Source: Paenibacillus oralis (lineage in GTDB: Bacteria; Bacillota; Bacilli; Paenibacillales; Paenibacillaceae). From it: a stretch of 64,000 bases of DNA. The position numbers and the translations under genes were made by a program. Numbering within the stretch: position 1 is the stretch's first letter; each line of letters begins with the position of its first letter. Positions 17,057 through 26,786 of this stretch are shown here, piece after piece. The notes beneath the pieces were generated by a model. That model was not told where the DNA came from. It ran no database searches and was given only the letters and a program-made list of their open reading frames with translations. The stretch covers positions 2,924,527 through 2,988,526 of the forward strand of contig NZ_RRCN01000001.1 of assembly GCF_003863965.1 (NCBI RefSeq), given 5' to 3'.

Positions 17057-18154
17057 ATGGGACAGAACAAATTGACCGTAGGGCTTATCTACGGGGGCAA
17101 ATCGGGAGAGCACGAAGTTTCGCTGCAGACGGCCTTCGCCGTTTCGCAGGCGTTTAATTATGATAAATACGAGTTGCTTCCTTTTTATATTAACAAGCAG
17201 GGAAAATGGAGCGTCGGGAGCAAGCTGTCGGCTCCGTTTTCGGCGCTGGAGGAGCTGAAGCTGGAAAGCGGCGCGGGCGATACGCCGGCGGCGATGAGCC
17301 TGCTGTTCGGAAAGCTCTCGACCGGCGAATCGGCCATCGACGTGGCGTTTCCGCTGCTGCATGGGACGAACGGCGAGGACGGGACGATTCAGGGATTGTT
17401 TGAAATGGCCGACCTGCCCTATGTGGGGGCCGGTGTGCTCGCTTCGGCCGCGGGGATGGATAAGGTGATCATGAAGAAGCTGTTCGCCGAAGCTGGCCTT
17501 GAGCAGTGCAAGTATTGCTTCTTCACCGCCTCGGAGTGGGAGCGCGCCGGCCATACGCTGGTTCAAGGAATCGAAGATAAGCTCGGTTATCCTTGCTTCG
17601 TAAAGCCCGCCAATCTGGGCTCCAGCGTGGGTATTTCCAAAGCGCGAACGCGGGACGAGTTGCTGAATTCGATCGCGCTCGCGCTTCGTTATGACGTGAA
17701 GGTGATCGTCGAGGAGTTCGTCGACGCCCGCGAGGTAGAGGTTGGGGTGCTCGGCAATGACGAGCCTTTGCCTTCCGTGCCGGGGGAAATCGTCTCATCC
17801 GGAGAATATTACGATTACCAGGCCAAATATTTGGACGGTAAATCGCAGATGCTTATTCCGGCGCCGCTGGATCCCGATCTGGCCGATCGGATTCGGGACC
17901 TCGCCGTCAAGGCCTTCAAAGCGATTTCGGGGAGCGGGCTTTGCCGGGCCGATTTTTTTGTGCGGAAAGCGGATCAGGCGGTATGGATCAACGAAGTCAA
18001 CACGATGCCAGGTTTTACCCCGTTCAGCATGTATCCGCTGCTTTGGCGGGAGACGGGGCTGTCCTACGAGGCGCTGCTTGACCGTCTGATCGGGCTGGCG
18101 CTTGAGCGCTACGAAGCCCGCCAAAACCTGGAGTTTGAGAGCGGCGTGCTTTAA
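17057..18154 (+). CDS. ddl: D-alanine--D-alanine ligase
   Basis: 365 residues, ATP-grasp enzyme that makes D-Ala-D-Ala for peptidoglycan. The N-terminus VGLIYGGKSGEHEVS is diagnostic. FPLLHGTNGEDGTIQGL is the substrate-loop region, and YVGAGVLASAAGMDK follows. ATP-grasp residues are seen in CFVKPANLGSSVGIS and VEEFVDAREVEVGVL, and the metal site in WINEVNTMPGFTPFSMYP. The 'SMYP' loop with Tyr upstream is of the D-Ala-D-Ala rather than the D-lactate type, as far as pattern shows. It stands apart from other mur genes. The ATG at 17057 follows AAAAGAGG. Confidence 0.95.
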   Translation: MGQNKLTVGLIYGGKSGEHEVSLQTAFAVSQAFNYDKYELLPFYINKQGKWSVGSKLSAPFSALEELKLESGAGDTPAAMSLLFGKLSTGESAIDVAFPLLHGTNGEDGTIQGLFEMADLPYVGAGVLASAAGMDKVIMKKLFAEAGLEQCKYCFFTASEWERAGHTLVQGIEDKLGYPCFVKPANLGSSVGISKARTRDELLNSIALALRYDVKVIVEEFVDAREVEVGVLGNDEPLPSVPGEIVSSGEYYDYQAKYLDGKSQMLIPAPLDPDLADRIRDLAVKAFKAISGSGLCRADFFVRKADQAVWINEVNTMPGFTPFSMYPLLWRETGLSYEALLDRLIGLALERYEARQNLEFESGVL

Positions 18155-18189
18155 CCCTAACCAAACCAATTAGGAAAGGAAGTGGGCCA

Positions 18190-18513
18190 ATGGGTTTTCA
18201 AACGGAATTCAACTCCGTCTGCAAATTCAAGAAGGAACAGGAGCTGTATGAGCTGTTGGAATACGGCCGCGGCAAAATGCTGAAGCAGGGGCTGCGGGTG
18301 TTTCCTACCGGGCAAAAGGTGATCGCCTATACGCCCGGCAACAAGGCGGTGGCTATCGTCAAAATCACAGCCTGCGTCGCCGAAATCAACTTCAATGGAG
18401 AGGAAGTTACATCGGTGGAGCTGGAGCTGGTACGCCAGCTGACGGAAGAGGAGTCCAAGGTACAGACGGCTCTGGCTTACGAGATGTTTTTTGGAGAAGC
18501 GTCCGCTTCATGA
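18190..18513 (+). CDS. Small conserved protein, possibly DUF2584 family
   Basis: 107 residues: GFQTEFNSVCKF at the N-terminus, then LRVFPTGQKVIAYTPGNKAVAIVKI and an acidic tail. The 'RVFP...GKA-V-KI' pattern resembles the DUF2584 proteins of Bacilli, but the match is from memory and moderate. No signal peptide or membrane segment is seen. AGGAAAGGAAGTGGGCC precedes the ATG. Its TGA overlaps the next gene's ATG (ATGA), so it is translationally coupled to uvsE. Confidence 0.6.
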   Translation: MGFQTEFNSVCKFKKEQELYELLEYGRGKMLKQGLRVFPTGQKVIAYTPGNKAVAIVKITACVAEINFNGEEVTSVELELVRQLTEEESKVQTALAYEMFFGEASAS

Positions 18514-19511
18514 TCGTGCGCTTTGGCTACGTGGCCATGTCGACCGTCATCCAGGGCGCTTCGCCGTCGAAAACGATGACGTTCAAAACGTTCCAAAGCC
18601 TGGCCGACCGGGACGCCGCCATCCGGCGCCTCGAGCGGATCGCCGCGGAAAATCTGCACAATACGCTGCGGCTTCTGCGGCATAACGTAGCGAGCGGCAT
18701 CCGGGTCTACCGCTTCTCCTCGAAGCTGATTCCGTTGGCAACGCATGAATCGCTGTCGGACTGGAATCCTTACGAAGCGCTGCGGGAACCGTTTGCCGCC
18801 GTGGGGAACTACGTGAAGGAACAGGGGCTTCGGGTGTCTTTTCATCCCGATCATTTTACGGTGTTTAGCACGCCGCGGCCCGAAGTGCTTGAATCCTCCA
18901 TCCGCGATCTGGAATACCATGTCGCTATGTTTGAAGCGATGGGGCTGAACGCGCGGGCCAAAAACAACATCCACGTGGGCGGAGCTTACGGGGATAAGCC
19001 GGCGGCGGCCGAACGCTTCCAGGCCAACGTCGCGGCGCTGCCGGACCGCATCAAACGGCGGCTGACGTTGGAAAACGACGACAAGACGTTTAATGCCCCC
19101 GAGACGCTGGAGCTGTGCGAAGCGCTTGGGGTCCCGATGGTGCTTGATATCCATCACCAATGGGTGAACAACGCCGGCGAGACCCCGGCCGAGCTGTGGC
19201 CGAGGGTAATGGCGACGTGGTCTGCGCCGTACGCCCAGGCGGATTCTCCGGCGGACGACCCGCTGCCGCCGAAGATTCACGCGTCCAGCCCGAAAAGTGC
19301 CGGCGACCCCCGCGGGCATGCCGACCATGTAGCCGCCGGGCCGCTGCTTGATTTTCTGCGCAGCATCGCGCCGCATACGGGGCGGGTGGACGTCATGCTG
19401 GAAGCAAAGCTGAAGGACGGCGCCTTGTTCGCGCTGATGGAGGAGCTTAAAGAATACAGCGGAGAAGGCGTGGAGGTGCTGGACGGGGCTACCGTGCGGA
19501 TTCGGCCTTAA
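18510..19511 (+). CDS. uvsE: UV DNA damage endonuclease
   Basis: 333 residues. UvsE/UVDE nicks DNA 5' to UV photoproducts and other distortions, an alternative excision-repair route found in spore formers and Deinococcus. Typical blocks are VRFGYVAMSTVIQGASPSKT, then LHNTLRLLRHNVASGIRVYR, SSKLIPLATHE, VSFHPDHFTVFSTPRPEVLE and LTLENDDKTF, then VPMVLDIHHQWVNN. The His and Glu residues in these blocks are TIM-barrel metal ligands. The start ATG overlaps the upstream gene's stop by one base pair step, indicating coupling. DNA repair of this kind fits a soil, sunlight-exposed spore former. Confidence 0.93.
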   Translation: MIVRFGYVAMSTVIQGASPSKTMTFKTFQSLADRDAAIRRLERIAAENLHNTLRLLRHNVASGIRVYRFSSKLIPLATHESLSDWNPYEALREPFAAVGNYVKEQGLRVSFHPDHFTVFSTPRPEVLESSIRDLEYHVAMFEAMGLNARAKNNIHVGGAYGDKPAAAERFQANVAALPDRIKRRLTLENDDKTFNAPETLELCEALGVPMVLDIHHQWVNNAGETPAELWPRVMATWSAPYAQADSPADDPLPPKIHASSPKSAGDPRGHADHVAAGPLLDFLRSIAPHTGRVDVMLEAKLKDGALFALMEELKEYSGEGVEVLDGATVRIRP

Positions 19512-19601
19512 GATGGGACAAGCTCCGGCGCATCCCTTGAAAAAAGCCGGCAAATAAGGTAAGTTGTACAAAATGAAGTGTCTTTATTGAGGAGGATCAT
19601 G

Positions 19602-20372
19602 ATGGGTGATTTATTGGCAGGTAAAAATATTATCGTGATGGGGGTTGCCAACGAGCGCAGCATCGCTTGGGCGATCGCCCAAAGCCTTGCGGAGCAGGGC
19701 GCGCGCCTGGCGTTTACATACGAGAGCGAACGCGTGGAAGGCCGCGTGCGCAAGCTGGCCGAGACGATTCCGAATTCGCTGGTTCTGCCGTGCAACGTGA
19801 CGGTGGACGCGGAGATCGACACGCTGGCGGAAACGCTGCGCAGCGAGTTCGGTGTGCTGCACGGCCTCGTGCACAGCATCGCGTTTGCCAAAGCCGAAGA
19901 TTTGGCCGGTGAATTTATGGACACCTCCCGCGAAGGTTTTGCCTTGGCGAACGACATCAGCGTGTATTCGCTGGTAGCGGTGTCGCAGCGGTTGTCCAAG
20001 CTCATGACCGAAGGCGGCAGCATCATGACGATGACGTACATGGGTTCGGAGCGCGTGATGCGCAACTACAACGTGATGGGCGTGGCCAAAGCCGGGCTGG
20101 AAGCTTCGGTGCGTTATCTGGCGAACGATCTCGGCCCGAAAAACATCCGCGTCAACGCGATTTCCGCCGGTCCGATCCGCACTTTGGCGGCGAAGGGCAT
20201 CAGCGACTTCAACTCCATCCTGAAGCAGGTGGAGGAAAAGGCTCCGCTGCGCAAAACGACCGAAACTGCGGAAGTGGGCGATACGGCGATGTTCCTGCTC
20301 AGCCATCTCTCCCGGGGCATTACCGGGGAAGTTATTTTCGTGGATGGCGGTTACAATATCGTCGGCGCTTAA
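19602..20372 (+). CDS. fabI: Enoyl-ACP reductase FabI
   Basis: 256 residues. NADH/NADPH-dependent reductase that completes each elongation round of fatty acid synthesis. The N-terminus NIIVMGVANERSIAWAIAQ is the FabI cofactor fold. Active residues are in MTYMGSERVMRNYNVMGVAKAG, where Tyr and Lys have the FabI spacing (Y-x6-K). ISAGPIRTLAAKGI and the final GGYNIVGA are also standard. The start is taken at the second ATG (19602), six bases after GGAGG. A terminator follows, so the gene is probably monocistronic. Confidence 0.95.
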   Translation: MGDLLAGKNIIVMGVANERSIAWAIAQSLAEQGARLAFTYESERVEGRVRKLAETIPNSLVLPCNVTVDAEIDTLAETLRSEFGVLHGLVHSIAFAKAEDLAGEFMDTSREGFALANDISVYSLVAVSQRLSKLMTEGGSIMTMTYMGSERVMRNYNVMGVAKAGLEASVRYLANDLGPKNIRVNAISAGPIRTLAAKGISDFNSILKQVEEKAPLRKTTETAEVGDTAMFLLSHLSRGITGEVIFVDGGYNIVGA

Positions 20373-20394
20373 TCCGCCGCATTTCATGAAGAAG

Positions 20395-20447
20395 AAGTTC
20401 GTTTCCGGCGGGGCCTTGAAGAGGTCCGCTCCGGATGCGAACTTTTT
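20395..20447 (+). terminator. Intrinsic terminator after fabI
   Basis: AAGTTCGTTTCCGG (20395-20408) pairs with CCGGATGCGAACTT (20431-20444), 12 of 14 positions, followed by TTTTT. Confidence 0.8.
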
Positions 20448-20580
20448 GCATATGGGCGGTCCGGGCATGCCCTGATTACCTGACGCGAAACGGTATGAAA
20501 AGGGAAAAGGACGCAACTTTGCGCTTTGCGGGACGTATAGATTTACTGGTAAAGCATTACAAGTTTACGATGAAGGTAGA

Positions 20581-21450
20581 GTGAAACCATTGGAATCAAA
20601 TCCGAAAGTACCATATGTGGTGGGCAGTAAAAGCCCGACGGCCGTGGCGATCAACTGCGCATCCAAGGCAGGAGAATGGATTAAGAGCAAGCTTGGCGGT
20701 TACGGCGAGCTTGGCACGAAGCTTTCTTCGCGCGATTTGGTGACGGATGTGGACAAGGGCGCCGAAGCGATGATCCGCAAACTGATTTTGACGCACTTCC
20801 CGGATCACAGCATTCTCGGCGAAGAAGGAGTCGCTCCCGGGGCGGCGGCTTCGGCGGCCGCGCTCGCCGCGGCAAGCGAAGCGGAATATTTGTGGATCGT
20901 CGATCCGATCGACGGCACGACCAATTTTGTGCACGGGTTTCCGTTTTTTTGCGTATCGATCGCGCTTGCGTATCGCGGGGAAGTTACCGTCGGCGTCATT
21001 TACGACCCGATGCGCGACGAATTGTTTTTGGCGGAAAAAGGCAAGGGCGCTTATATGCATGGTCAAAAATGCAAGGTCTCGGCGGAGTCGGCGCTTTCGG
21101 ACAGCGTGGTGGCGGTTGGCTTCAACCCCGACCGGGAGTTCGCGCTGCCGACAAATATGCGCGGCTTGAACGCCTTGTCCGGCGAGGTTCGCAGCCTGCG
21201 CGCCGCCGGCTCGGCCGCCCTGCATCTGGCCTATGTCGCGGCCGGACGGCTGAGCGGATATTATGAAGTAGGGCTGAATGCCTGGGATGTCGCCGCGGGG
21301 GCGCTGATCGTTGCGGAATCGGGAGGAATAGTCACCGATACCGTAGGCAACCCTTATGACATCGGCGTACGTCACCTGGCAGCCAGCAACGGCAAAATCC
21401 ACAACGAACTGCTGGGGGTTTTGAAGAGCGCGGACGCCACGGGGATGTAA
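20581..21450 (+). CDS. Inositol-monophosphatase-family phosphatase (SuhB-like)
   Basis: 289 residues. Mg-dependent sugar or inositol phosphatase fold. Metal ligands: ILGEEGV near residue 80, VDPIDGTTNFVHGFPFF near 108, and the third in NAWDVAAGALIVAESGG near 236. The first aspartates lie in LVTDVDKGAEAMI. In Firmicutes the true substrate may be an inositol phosphate, a sugar phosphate or 3'-phosphoadenosine phosphate, which sequence alone does not decide. An Ala-rich insertion follows GEEG (AAASAAALAAASEA). The GTG start at 20581 follows GAAGGTAGA. Confidence 0.88.
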   Translation: MKPLESNPKVPYVVGSKSPTAVAINCASKAGEWIKSKLGGYGELGTKLSSRDLVTDVDKGAEAMIRKLILTHFPDHSILGEEGVAPGAAASAAALAAASEAEYLWIVDPIDGTTNFVHGFPFFCVSIALAYRGEVTVGVIYDPMRDELFLAEKGKGAYMHGQKCKVSAESALSDSVVAVGFNPDREFALPTNMRGLNALSGEVRSLRAAGSAALHLAYVAAGRLSGYYEVGLNAWDVAAGALIVAESGGIVTDTVGNPYDIGVRHLAASNGKIHNELLGVLKSADATGM

Positions 21451-21637
21451 AGCTTACCGGCTCATTCGGCCGATTTGCCAGGGTGGCGAGCAGTAGTGCC
21501 GGGAGCAGTAGTGCTGAGATAGTAGCGCTGGGAGCAGTGGTACCGGTGAACAACACCACTAGTGAACAACAGCACTGGTGATCAGTGGCCGTAGCGGCAA
21601 CCGATAAAGCCAATTTAACCGGAAGGGGTGTCCAGGG

Positions 21638-21886
21638 ATGAGCGATCATAAAGAGTTGGAACGTGAGCTCAGCGAGATGCTGACGGAAGGGGAATACGGC
21701 AGTGAAGAGGAGCGCCGAAAGGAAGAGCGGAGACGCTTGTCTCCGAGATACGAGATCCGGGTCCAGACGACGCTGGATCCGATTGTAGAGGAAACGTTGG
21801 CCTACCGGAAAATGGGCAAGGAGCTCGATGGGAGGTACGACGAATATTTGAAAAAAGCCAAGCGTGCCGACGGAAAGAAGGAATAA
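21638..21886 (+). CDS. Small charged protein of unknown function
   Basis: 82 residues, very charged (EEERRKEERRRLSPRYEI) with no hydrophobic segment. I do not recognise the family. It looks real because AAGGGG lies about 10 bases before the ATG, composition matches neighbours, and a terminator follows 214 bp downstream. It might be a cytoplasmic helical adaptor; nothing more can be said. Confidence 0.55.
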   Translation: MSDHKELERELSEMLTEGEYGSEEERRKEERRRLSPRYEIRVQTTLDPIVEETLAYRKMGKELDGRYDEYLKKAKRADGKKE

Positions 21887-22032
21887 CCCGGCCGGCTCTG
21901 CCCGGCTGATGGAAGGGCGGCTGCATGCGTTAAGAGCCTGCTGTGCATGGCATTGTGCAAGGCGTCGGGGAGAAGATGAGTGCGCGAGAGCAAAAATACG
22001 AGCGATGGTCGGGCTCTCTAAACTGCCGGAAA

Positions 22033-22085
22033 GCGGTAAACGGTCGGCAAGCGGTAAACGGTCGGCAAGCGGGAAGCTGTCGGCA
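22033..22085. repeat. Short tandem repeat, 18-bp unit
   Basis: GCGGTAAACGGTCGGCAA occurs twice head to tail (22033-22050, 22051-22068), with a diverged third unit to 22085. Non-coding; lies just before a terminator. Confidence 0.85.
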
Positions 22086-22099
22086 CAAAAGGCAACTTT

Positions 22100-22131
22100 A
22101 GCCTGGGGCGGCAAATGTCCCGGGCTTTTTT
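22100..22131 (+). terminator. Intrinsic terminator
   Basis: AGCCTGGG pairs with CCCGGGCT, loop GCGGCAAATGT, followed by TTTTTT. Probably ends transcription of the 21638-21886 gene. Confidence 0.75.
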
Positions 22132-22207
22132 GTAATGATCAATCCCGGATAAAGTAAGTTTAAGTTGCGCAAGAAGGATTACACAAGTTGAAGGTTCGGC
22201 GGAGATT

Positions 22208-22392
22208 CTAAGGGACCTGAGAGGCGTTATTTGTTCAAAAACAGGGAAGAAATAATTGTAACGGACCGAGCAGACCTTATTTGGCTCATATCAGCCCAAT
22301 CGACCACATTTGTAGCCCGATAGCGTCCGCTCGGTCCGTTACGTGGAAAATACCCGGGAAATGAGCGAATAACGTCATTACGGTCCGTTACG
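22208..22392. repeat. Intergenic four-arm palindromic repeat, family 1 (copy C)
   Basis: Outer arm CTAAGGGACCTGAGAGGCG against CGTCATTACGGTCCGTTACG; inner arm GTAACGGACCGAGCAGACC against AGCGTCCGCTCGGTCCGTTAC. Contains the family phrase AATACCCGGGAAATGAGCG. Confidence 0.8.
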
Positions 22393-22439
22393 TTTTCGGG
22401 CGAGACTAATTTTTTCAAAACGGCGGGACAAGGGGTGGA

Positions 22440-23852
22440 GTGGGATTGGTGCAAATTCGAATTGGGAATGGACTTGGGAGAGTACTTTGGAAACGATTAT
22501 TGCCGACGGGAGCTATGGCGCTTATTTTATTGTTGACCAGCGGCGGCGCCGCGATGGCCGAGGCGGAACAGGGGCGTATGCAGGCTCGGCCGCTAGAGGG
22601 GGAAGTGGCACAGGTGCAAGAGCAGACGCATACACAAATACAGGAGCCGATGCATCCACAAGTGCAGGAGCAGACGCAGGTGCAAATGCAGTCACATGTT
22701 CAGGACGGTGATTACTTGATCGTCGCGCTCGGCGATTCCATTACCGCCGGGTACGAACCGGGGGTGAACGCAAGCAGCGTCCCGTACGGTTTCGTTGAAC
22801 GGCTCAGGGAGCAAGGTCTGTTCCATGGCCGGACCCGAGCGGTCAATTACGGCATTCTTGGTTTGACCAGCGAAGGCCTCAAAAACTATGTAGCGGCGAT
22901 CCGGGCAGGCGAGCCGGTCGCGGCCGACGCGATCCAGCCCAAGCTGGCGGATCCGCGGATGGCGGCGTTGGCAGCGGGGACGGCTGCGGCCAAACGCCAG
23001 CTGGAGCAGGCGGATCTGATCACGATTACGATCGGCGGGAACGATCTGCTTAGGCTGCTGCCGGACGTGCAGCACGTCACGTTGGACGAGCTTCGCGCCG
23101 GGGCGGACGGGGTGCTGAACGCCTATGGGGAAAATGTCCGCGAGGTGCTTGGCATCCTAACGGAGCTTAATCCGTCGGCGCAAATCGTGCTCGCCGATCA
23201 GTACCAGCCGATTCCGCCCTTGGCCGGCGCTGACGCCTACGCCGAGCTTACGGCCATGGCGGGGAAATTTACCGCGATCGTTGACGGAATCGCCGCCGAG
23301 TTTGCGGCCGGCACGAAGCCTGTTCAAACCGCGCATGTGGCTGCGGCGTTCGCGGGCCGCGAGTTGTCATTGACGCATATTTTCACGGAATCCGACATCC
23401 ATCCGAATCAGGCGGGATACGAGGAAATCGCCAAGGTGTTCGCGCAGGCCGTTTGGGGAAGCTACCGGGAAACGGGGGCGAAAACCGGCGTGGCGCCATT
23501 TTCCGTCGTCGTTAAAGGGAAGGAACTGAAAACGCCGTATCCGCCGGTGCTTAAAAATGGCCGGACGTTTGTGGCGATCAAGGACATTACCGAGGCGATT
23601 GGAGCGCAGAGCAAATGGGATTCCCGGACGCAAACCGCCAGCGTCGTCTACGGAAGCCGGACGGCTGTCATCCCGATCGGTTCCGGGCAAATTACGGTAA
23701 ACGGGACTCCGGCGACGACGGCGTCGCCTGCTTTTTTGCAAACCACCGGCGGGGAGCACAAGACCTATGTGCCACTCACCGTACTGGCGCAAGATTTGGG
23801 GCTGGACGTACAGTATAGCGCCAAAATGAAAACGGTATTCGTGAACGAATAA
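22440..23852 (+). CDS. Secreted SGNH/GDSL hydrolase with C-terminal stalk domain
   Basis: 470 residues. A signal-peptide-like N-terminus (AMALILLLTSGGAAMAEA) precedes a Gln/Val-rich linker (VQEQTHTQIQEPMHPQ). The SGNH esterase domain follows: block I IVALGDSITAGYEPG near residue 96, block II Gly in NYGILGLTS, block III ITIGGNDLL near 199, and catalytic Asp-His in ESDIHPNQAGYEE near 318. Residues 355-470 form a copper-amine-oxidase-N-like stalk (VLKNGRTFVAIKDITEAIG) typical of Paenibacillus surface proteins. It should hydrolyse an ester outside the cell. Start is uncertain: GTG 22440, TTG 22446 or GTG 22449. Confidence 0.85.
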   Translation: MGLVQIRIGNGLGRVLWKRLLPTGAMALILLLTSGGAAMAEAEQGRMQARPLEGEVAQVQEQTHTQIQEPMHPQVQEQTQVQMQSHVQDGDYLIVALGDSITAGYEPGVNASSVPYGFVERLREQGLFHGRTRAVNYGILGLTSEGLKNYVAAIRAGEPVAADAIQPKLADPRMAALAAGTAAAKRQLEQADLITITIGGNDLLRLLPDVQHVTLDELRAGADGVLNAYGENVREVLGILTELNPSAQIVLADQYQPIPPLAGADAYAELTAMAGKFTAIVDGIAAEFAAGTKPVQTAHVAAAFAGRELSLTHIFTESDIHPNQAGYEEIAKVFAQAVWGSYRETGAKTGVAPFSVVVKGKELKTPYPPVLKNGRTFVAIKDITEAIGAQSKWDSRTQTASVVYGSRTAVIPIGSGQITVNGTPATTASPAFLQTTGGEHKTYVPLTVLAQDLGLDVQYSAKMKTVFVNE

Positions 23853-23873
23853 TAACATGTGTCAGCAAGACGG

Positions 23874-23905
23874 AACGCCGGGGCAAAGGAGCTTCGGCGT
23901 TTTTC
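23874..23905 (+). terminator. Intrinsic terminator after SGNH hydrolase gene
   Basis: AACGCCG pairs with CGGCGTT, followed by TTTTT, 22 bp past the stop codon. Confidence 0.8.
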
Positions 23906-23918
23906 AGGTTTGGATGAA

Positions 23919-24110
23919 CTGCAAAAGTACATTTGAATTTCCGCAGATTTCTGCTTTAGAGCGATTGAAATGCAAAAGTGCATCTCATTTGGGGCTATTG
24001 GATAAAAAAGTGTCTTACGACCGGAAATGAACTGCACATTTGCATTTGAACCATCCGATTCGAGGAATTTCGACGAATATCGCATGCACTTTTGCATTTG
24101 GTGGAATTTC
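23919..24110. repeat. Intergenic four-arm palindromic repeat, family 3
   Basis: Two direct arms, TGCAAAAGTACATTTGAATT (23921) and TGCAAAAGTGCATCTCATTT (about 23970), and two inverted arms, AATGAACTGCACATTTGCAT (about 24028) and TGCACTTTTGCATTTG (about 24085). The unit GAATTTCG also recurs. Confidence 0.75.
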
Positions 24111-24300
24111 GCCCCACCACAGGTCGCACCACCGCAGGTCGCCACCGCCGCAAGTCACACTACTGCTAGTCACACCACCACCAGCCCCACCACCACCGCC
24201 AGTCGCCCCCCAGTCGCACCAAAGTAAAATCACACCATCATAGTCACAATATCTCATTCCACGCCACAGCCAGCCCCACCACCGCATCTCAGTAATCCGG
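24111..24300. repeat. CAC/CCA-rich low-complexity stretch
   Basis: Roughly 24115-24240 repeats words such as CACCACCAC, GTCGCACCA and GTCACACCA. It adjoins the family-3 repeat. The opposite strand reads as a Gly-rich frame only because of the triplet bias. No gene is called here. Confidence 0.75.
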
Positions 24301-24477
24301 CCTTAAATTCCCGGCCCAACTCCGTATAATCGCACATAAGCTCATTAGACTTGGGCATTTGGCCGCGGCGGTTGTTTCGCTAAGCTGGAGGAGGATGGCC
24401 GCGCAGCCATGCGGCACGGGTGGCCGGCGGCAAAGCGGCCGAAGACAAGCGACATATACAGAAGGAGAGGGCGGAGC

Positions 24478-26786
24478 ATGCCGAAAATCGCGGACAGATA
24501 TTTGCAGGTCGATCCTTGGAAGGTTGTGGAGGAGGGATTTGACCCGGGGCGGAACCGGGTGTCCGAGTCTATTTTTTCGCTGGGCAATGAATATATGGGG
24601 GTGAGAGGTTACCCGGAGGAAGGGTATGGTGGGGATTCGCTGCTGGGCAGCTATTTCAACGGACTGTTCGAGGAAAGCCCGGTGACGGCCCATTACAAAG
24701 GCATCATCAAATCGCTGCGCCTTATGGTGAACGCGGTGGATTGGCTGTATACGCGGATTACGCTGGACGGGGAGACGCTGGATTTGGCGGTCAGCCGGTT
24801 TAGCGGTTTCCGCAGGGAGCTGGATTTTAAGACCGGCATCTATACCCGGGAGCTGGTGTGGCATCTATCCGGCGGAAAAGACGTGAAACTCACCTTCGAG
24901 CGCCTGGTCAGCATGAAGGTGCCTAATCTCGGCTGCCAGCGGATTACGTTTGAGCCGCTTAATTTTTCGGGTACGGTGAACGTGCGGACGGGGCTGGATT
25001 TTTCCGTCATCCACGAGGATCAGCAGCGGCGCTATTGGCAGGCGCTCAAGCAAGGGGAAGAGAACGGCGGGATCGCGGGCATCCTCGGGCAAACGGAGAA
25101 CACGGGCAACCGGCTGTTTTCCGCCTTCCGCATCGACGCGCAGGACGCGCTGGAGAACAAGCTTGTGGAGGGCGACCGGTTTATCGGCCGGGACCTGGTG
25201 CTGAAGCTGGATCAAGGGGAGCGGGCGGTGCTGGACAAACAGGCCGTCAATTACGCGGAAAAAGACCGCTCCCTGGAAAGCGAAACGGTTTGGCAACGGG
25301 GAATGGAACTGGCGGCGCAGCACACGCAGGGGGCGGGCTACGACGCGGCGGCCGCGGGGCAGCGGGCCTACTGGTCGCAGGTTTGGGCGGATTCGGATAT
25401 CGCCATCGCAGGGGACCCGGAGAACCAGCAGGGCATCCGCTTTTGTATTTTTCAGCTGTACCAGACCTACCACGGGGATAATCCCGGCTTCAACATCGGC
25501 GCGAAGGGGCTGACCGGCGAGGCGTACCGGGGGCTGGCTTTTTGGGATACGGAGTCGTATTGTCTGCCGTTCTACATTTTCAACAACCCGAAGGCGGCCA
25601 AAAGCTTGCTCGAATTCCGCTACGAATCGCTCCCCGAGGCGCTGAAGCGGGCGCGGGAGCTGGATTGTGAAGGGGCGTTTTATCCGATCGCCACGATCGA
25701 CGGCACGGAAAGCTGCGACCTGTGGCAGCATTCCAACCTGCAGCTGCATGTCGGCACGGCGGTGGCGTACGGGCTGAGGCATTATGTGAGCATCACCGGG
25801 GATAAGGCGTTTTTGTTTGAAAAAGGGGCGGAAATGCTGATTCAGATCAGCCGTTTCTACGCAACCCGGGGGCAGTGGGGACAGCAGTCGGGGTTATACG
25901 GTTATTTCGGCGTGATGGGTCCGGACGAGTTCCAATTGATGGTTAACAACAACTGCTACATCAATTTTATGGCCAAAAAGCTGTTCGAATACACGCTGAT
26001 GTGCTCGCCGATATGCAAAGCGAAGCCCCTGCGGCTTATGACGACCTGGCGGGACGGCTTGGCTTAACGGAGGCGGAGCAGGCCGACTGGCGGAACAAAG
26101 CGGAGCATATGAAAATTCCCCGGGATGCGCGAACGGGGGTGTACGAGGAGCATGACGGCTTTTTCGATCTGCCGCATCTCGATATCCATGCGATTCCGGT
26201 CAGCGAATTTCCGCTGTATTCGCATTGGTCGTACGACCGCCTGTACCGGTACGACATGATCAAGCAGCCGGATGTGCTGATGTTCATGTTTTTGCATAGC
26301 GGGGAGTTTACGCCTGAGGAGAAGCGGACGAACTACGATTACTACGAACCGCGCTGCATCCACGAGTCGTCGCTTTCGCCGTCGATTCACTCGATTTTGG
26401 CCGCGGAAATTGGGCGGGAAGCGGAAGCGTACAGGTTTTTCGAATTCGCCACCCGGCTCGATTTGGACAACTACAACCGCAATACGCGAGAAGGCCTGCA
26501 TACGACGTCGATCGCCGCGGCTTGGATGAACATCGTGTACGGGTTCGGCGGGATGCGTTCGGACGGGGACACGCTTGTGTTTCAGCCCAGTTTGCCGCAG
26601 CGCTGGGACAGCTACCGCTTCCCGGTCTCCTATCGCGGCACGAAGCTGCTCGTGGAAGTAGACCGGGAGCAGGTGTCGATCCGGGCGGCGTCCGGCGGGG
26701 AAGCGGAAATTATGGTGTACGGGGAGACTTGCCGCGTGGGTGAAGCGGGCATCCGGGTGCCGCTGCGAAAGGCGGTAGCTCAATGA
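24478..26786 (+). pseudogene. GH65 disaccharide phosphorylase, frameshifted
   Basis: A full-length GH65 protein (about 770 residues) is spread over two frames. Frame one starts ATG 24478 (GAAGGAGAGG upstream): SLGNEYMGVRGYPEEG, AFWDTESYCLPFY, then GVMGPDEFQLMVNNN near residue 481, with the Glu being the expected general acid. At about 25998 the frame shifts; the other frame continues VLADMQSEAPAAYDDL to HSGEFTPEEKRTNYDYYEP, FATRLDLDNYNRNTREG and a normal C-terminus, TGA 26784-26786. One G is missing relative to an expected FEYTLDVL. GH65 enzymes phosphorolyse maltose, kojibiose, nigerose or trehalose to beta-glucose 1-phosphate; which one is not decidable. No other lesion is seen, so decay is recent or a sequencing error is possible. 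Confidence 0.88.

Noticed and set aside
24015..24287. Gly-rich minus-strand frame
   Set aside because: Product of the CAC-triplet tract, without ribosome site or family.
25990..26010. Programmed frameshift in the GH65 gene
   Set aside because: No slippery heptamer or following pseudoknot is evident, and the partner gene is also ruined, so simple mutation is more likely.
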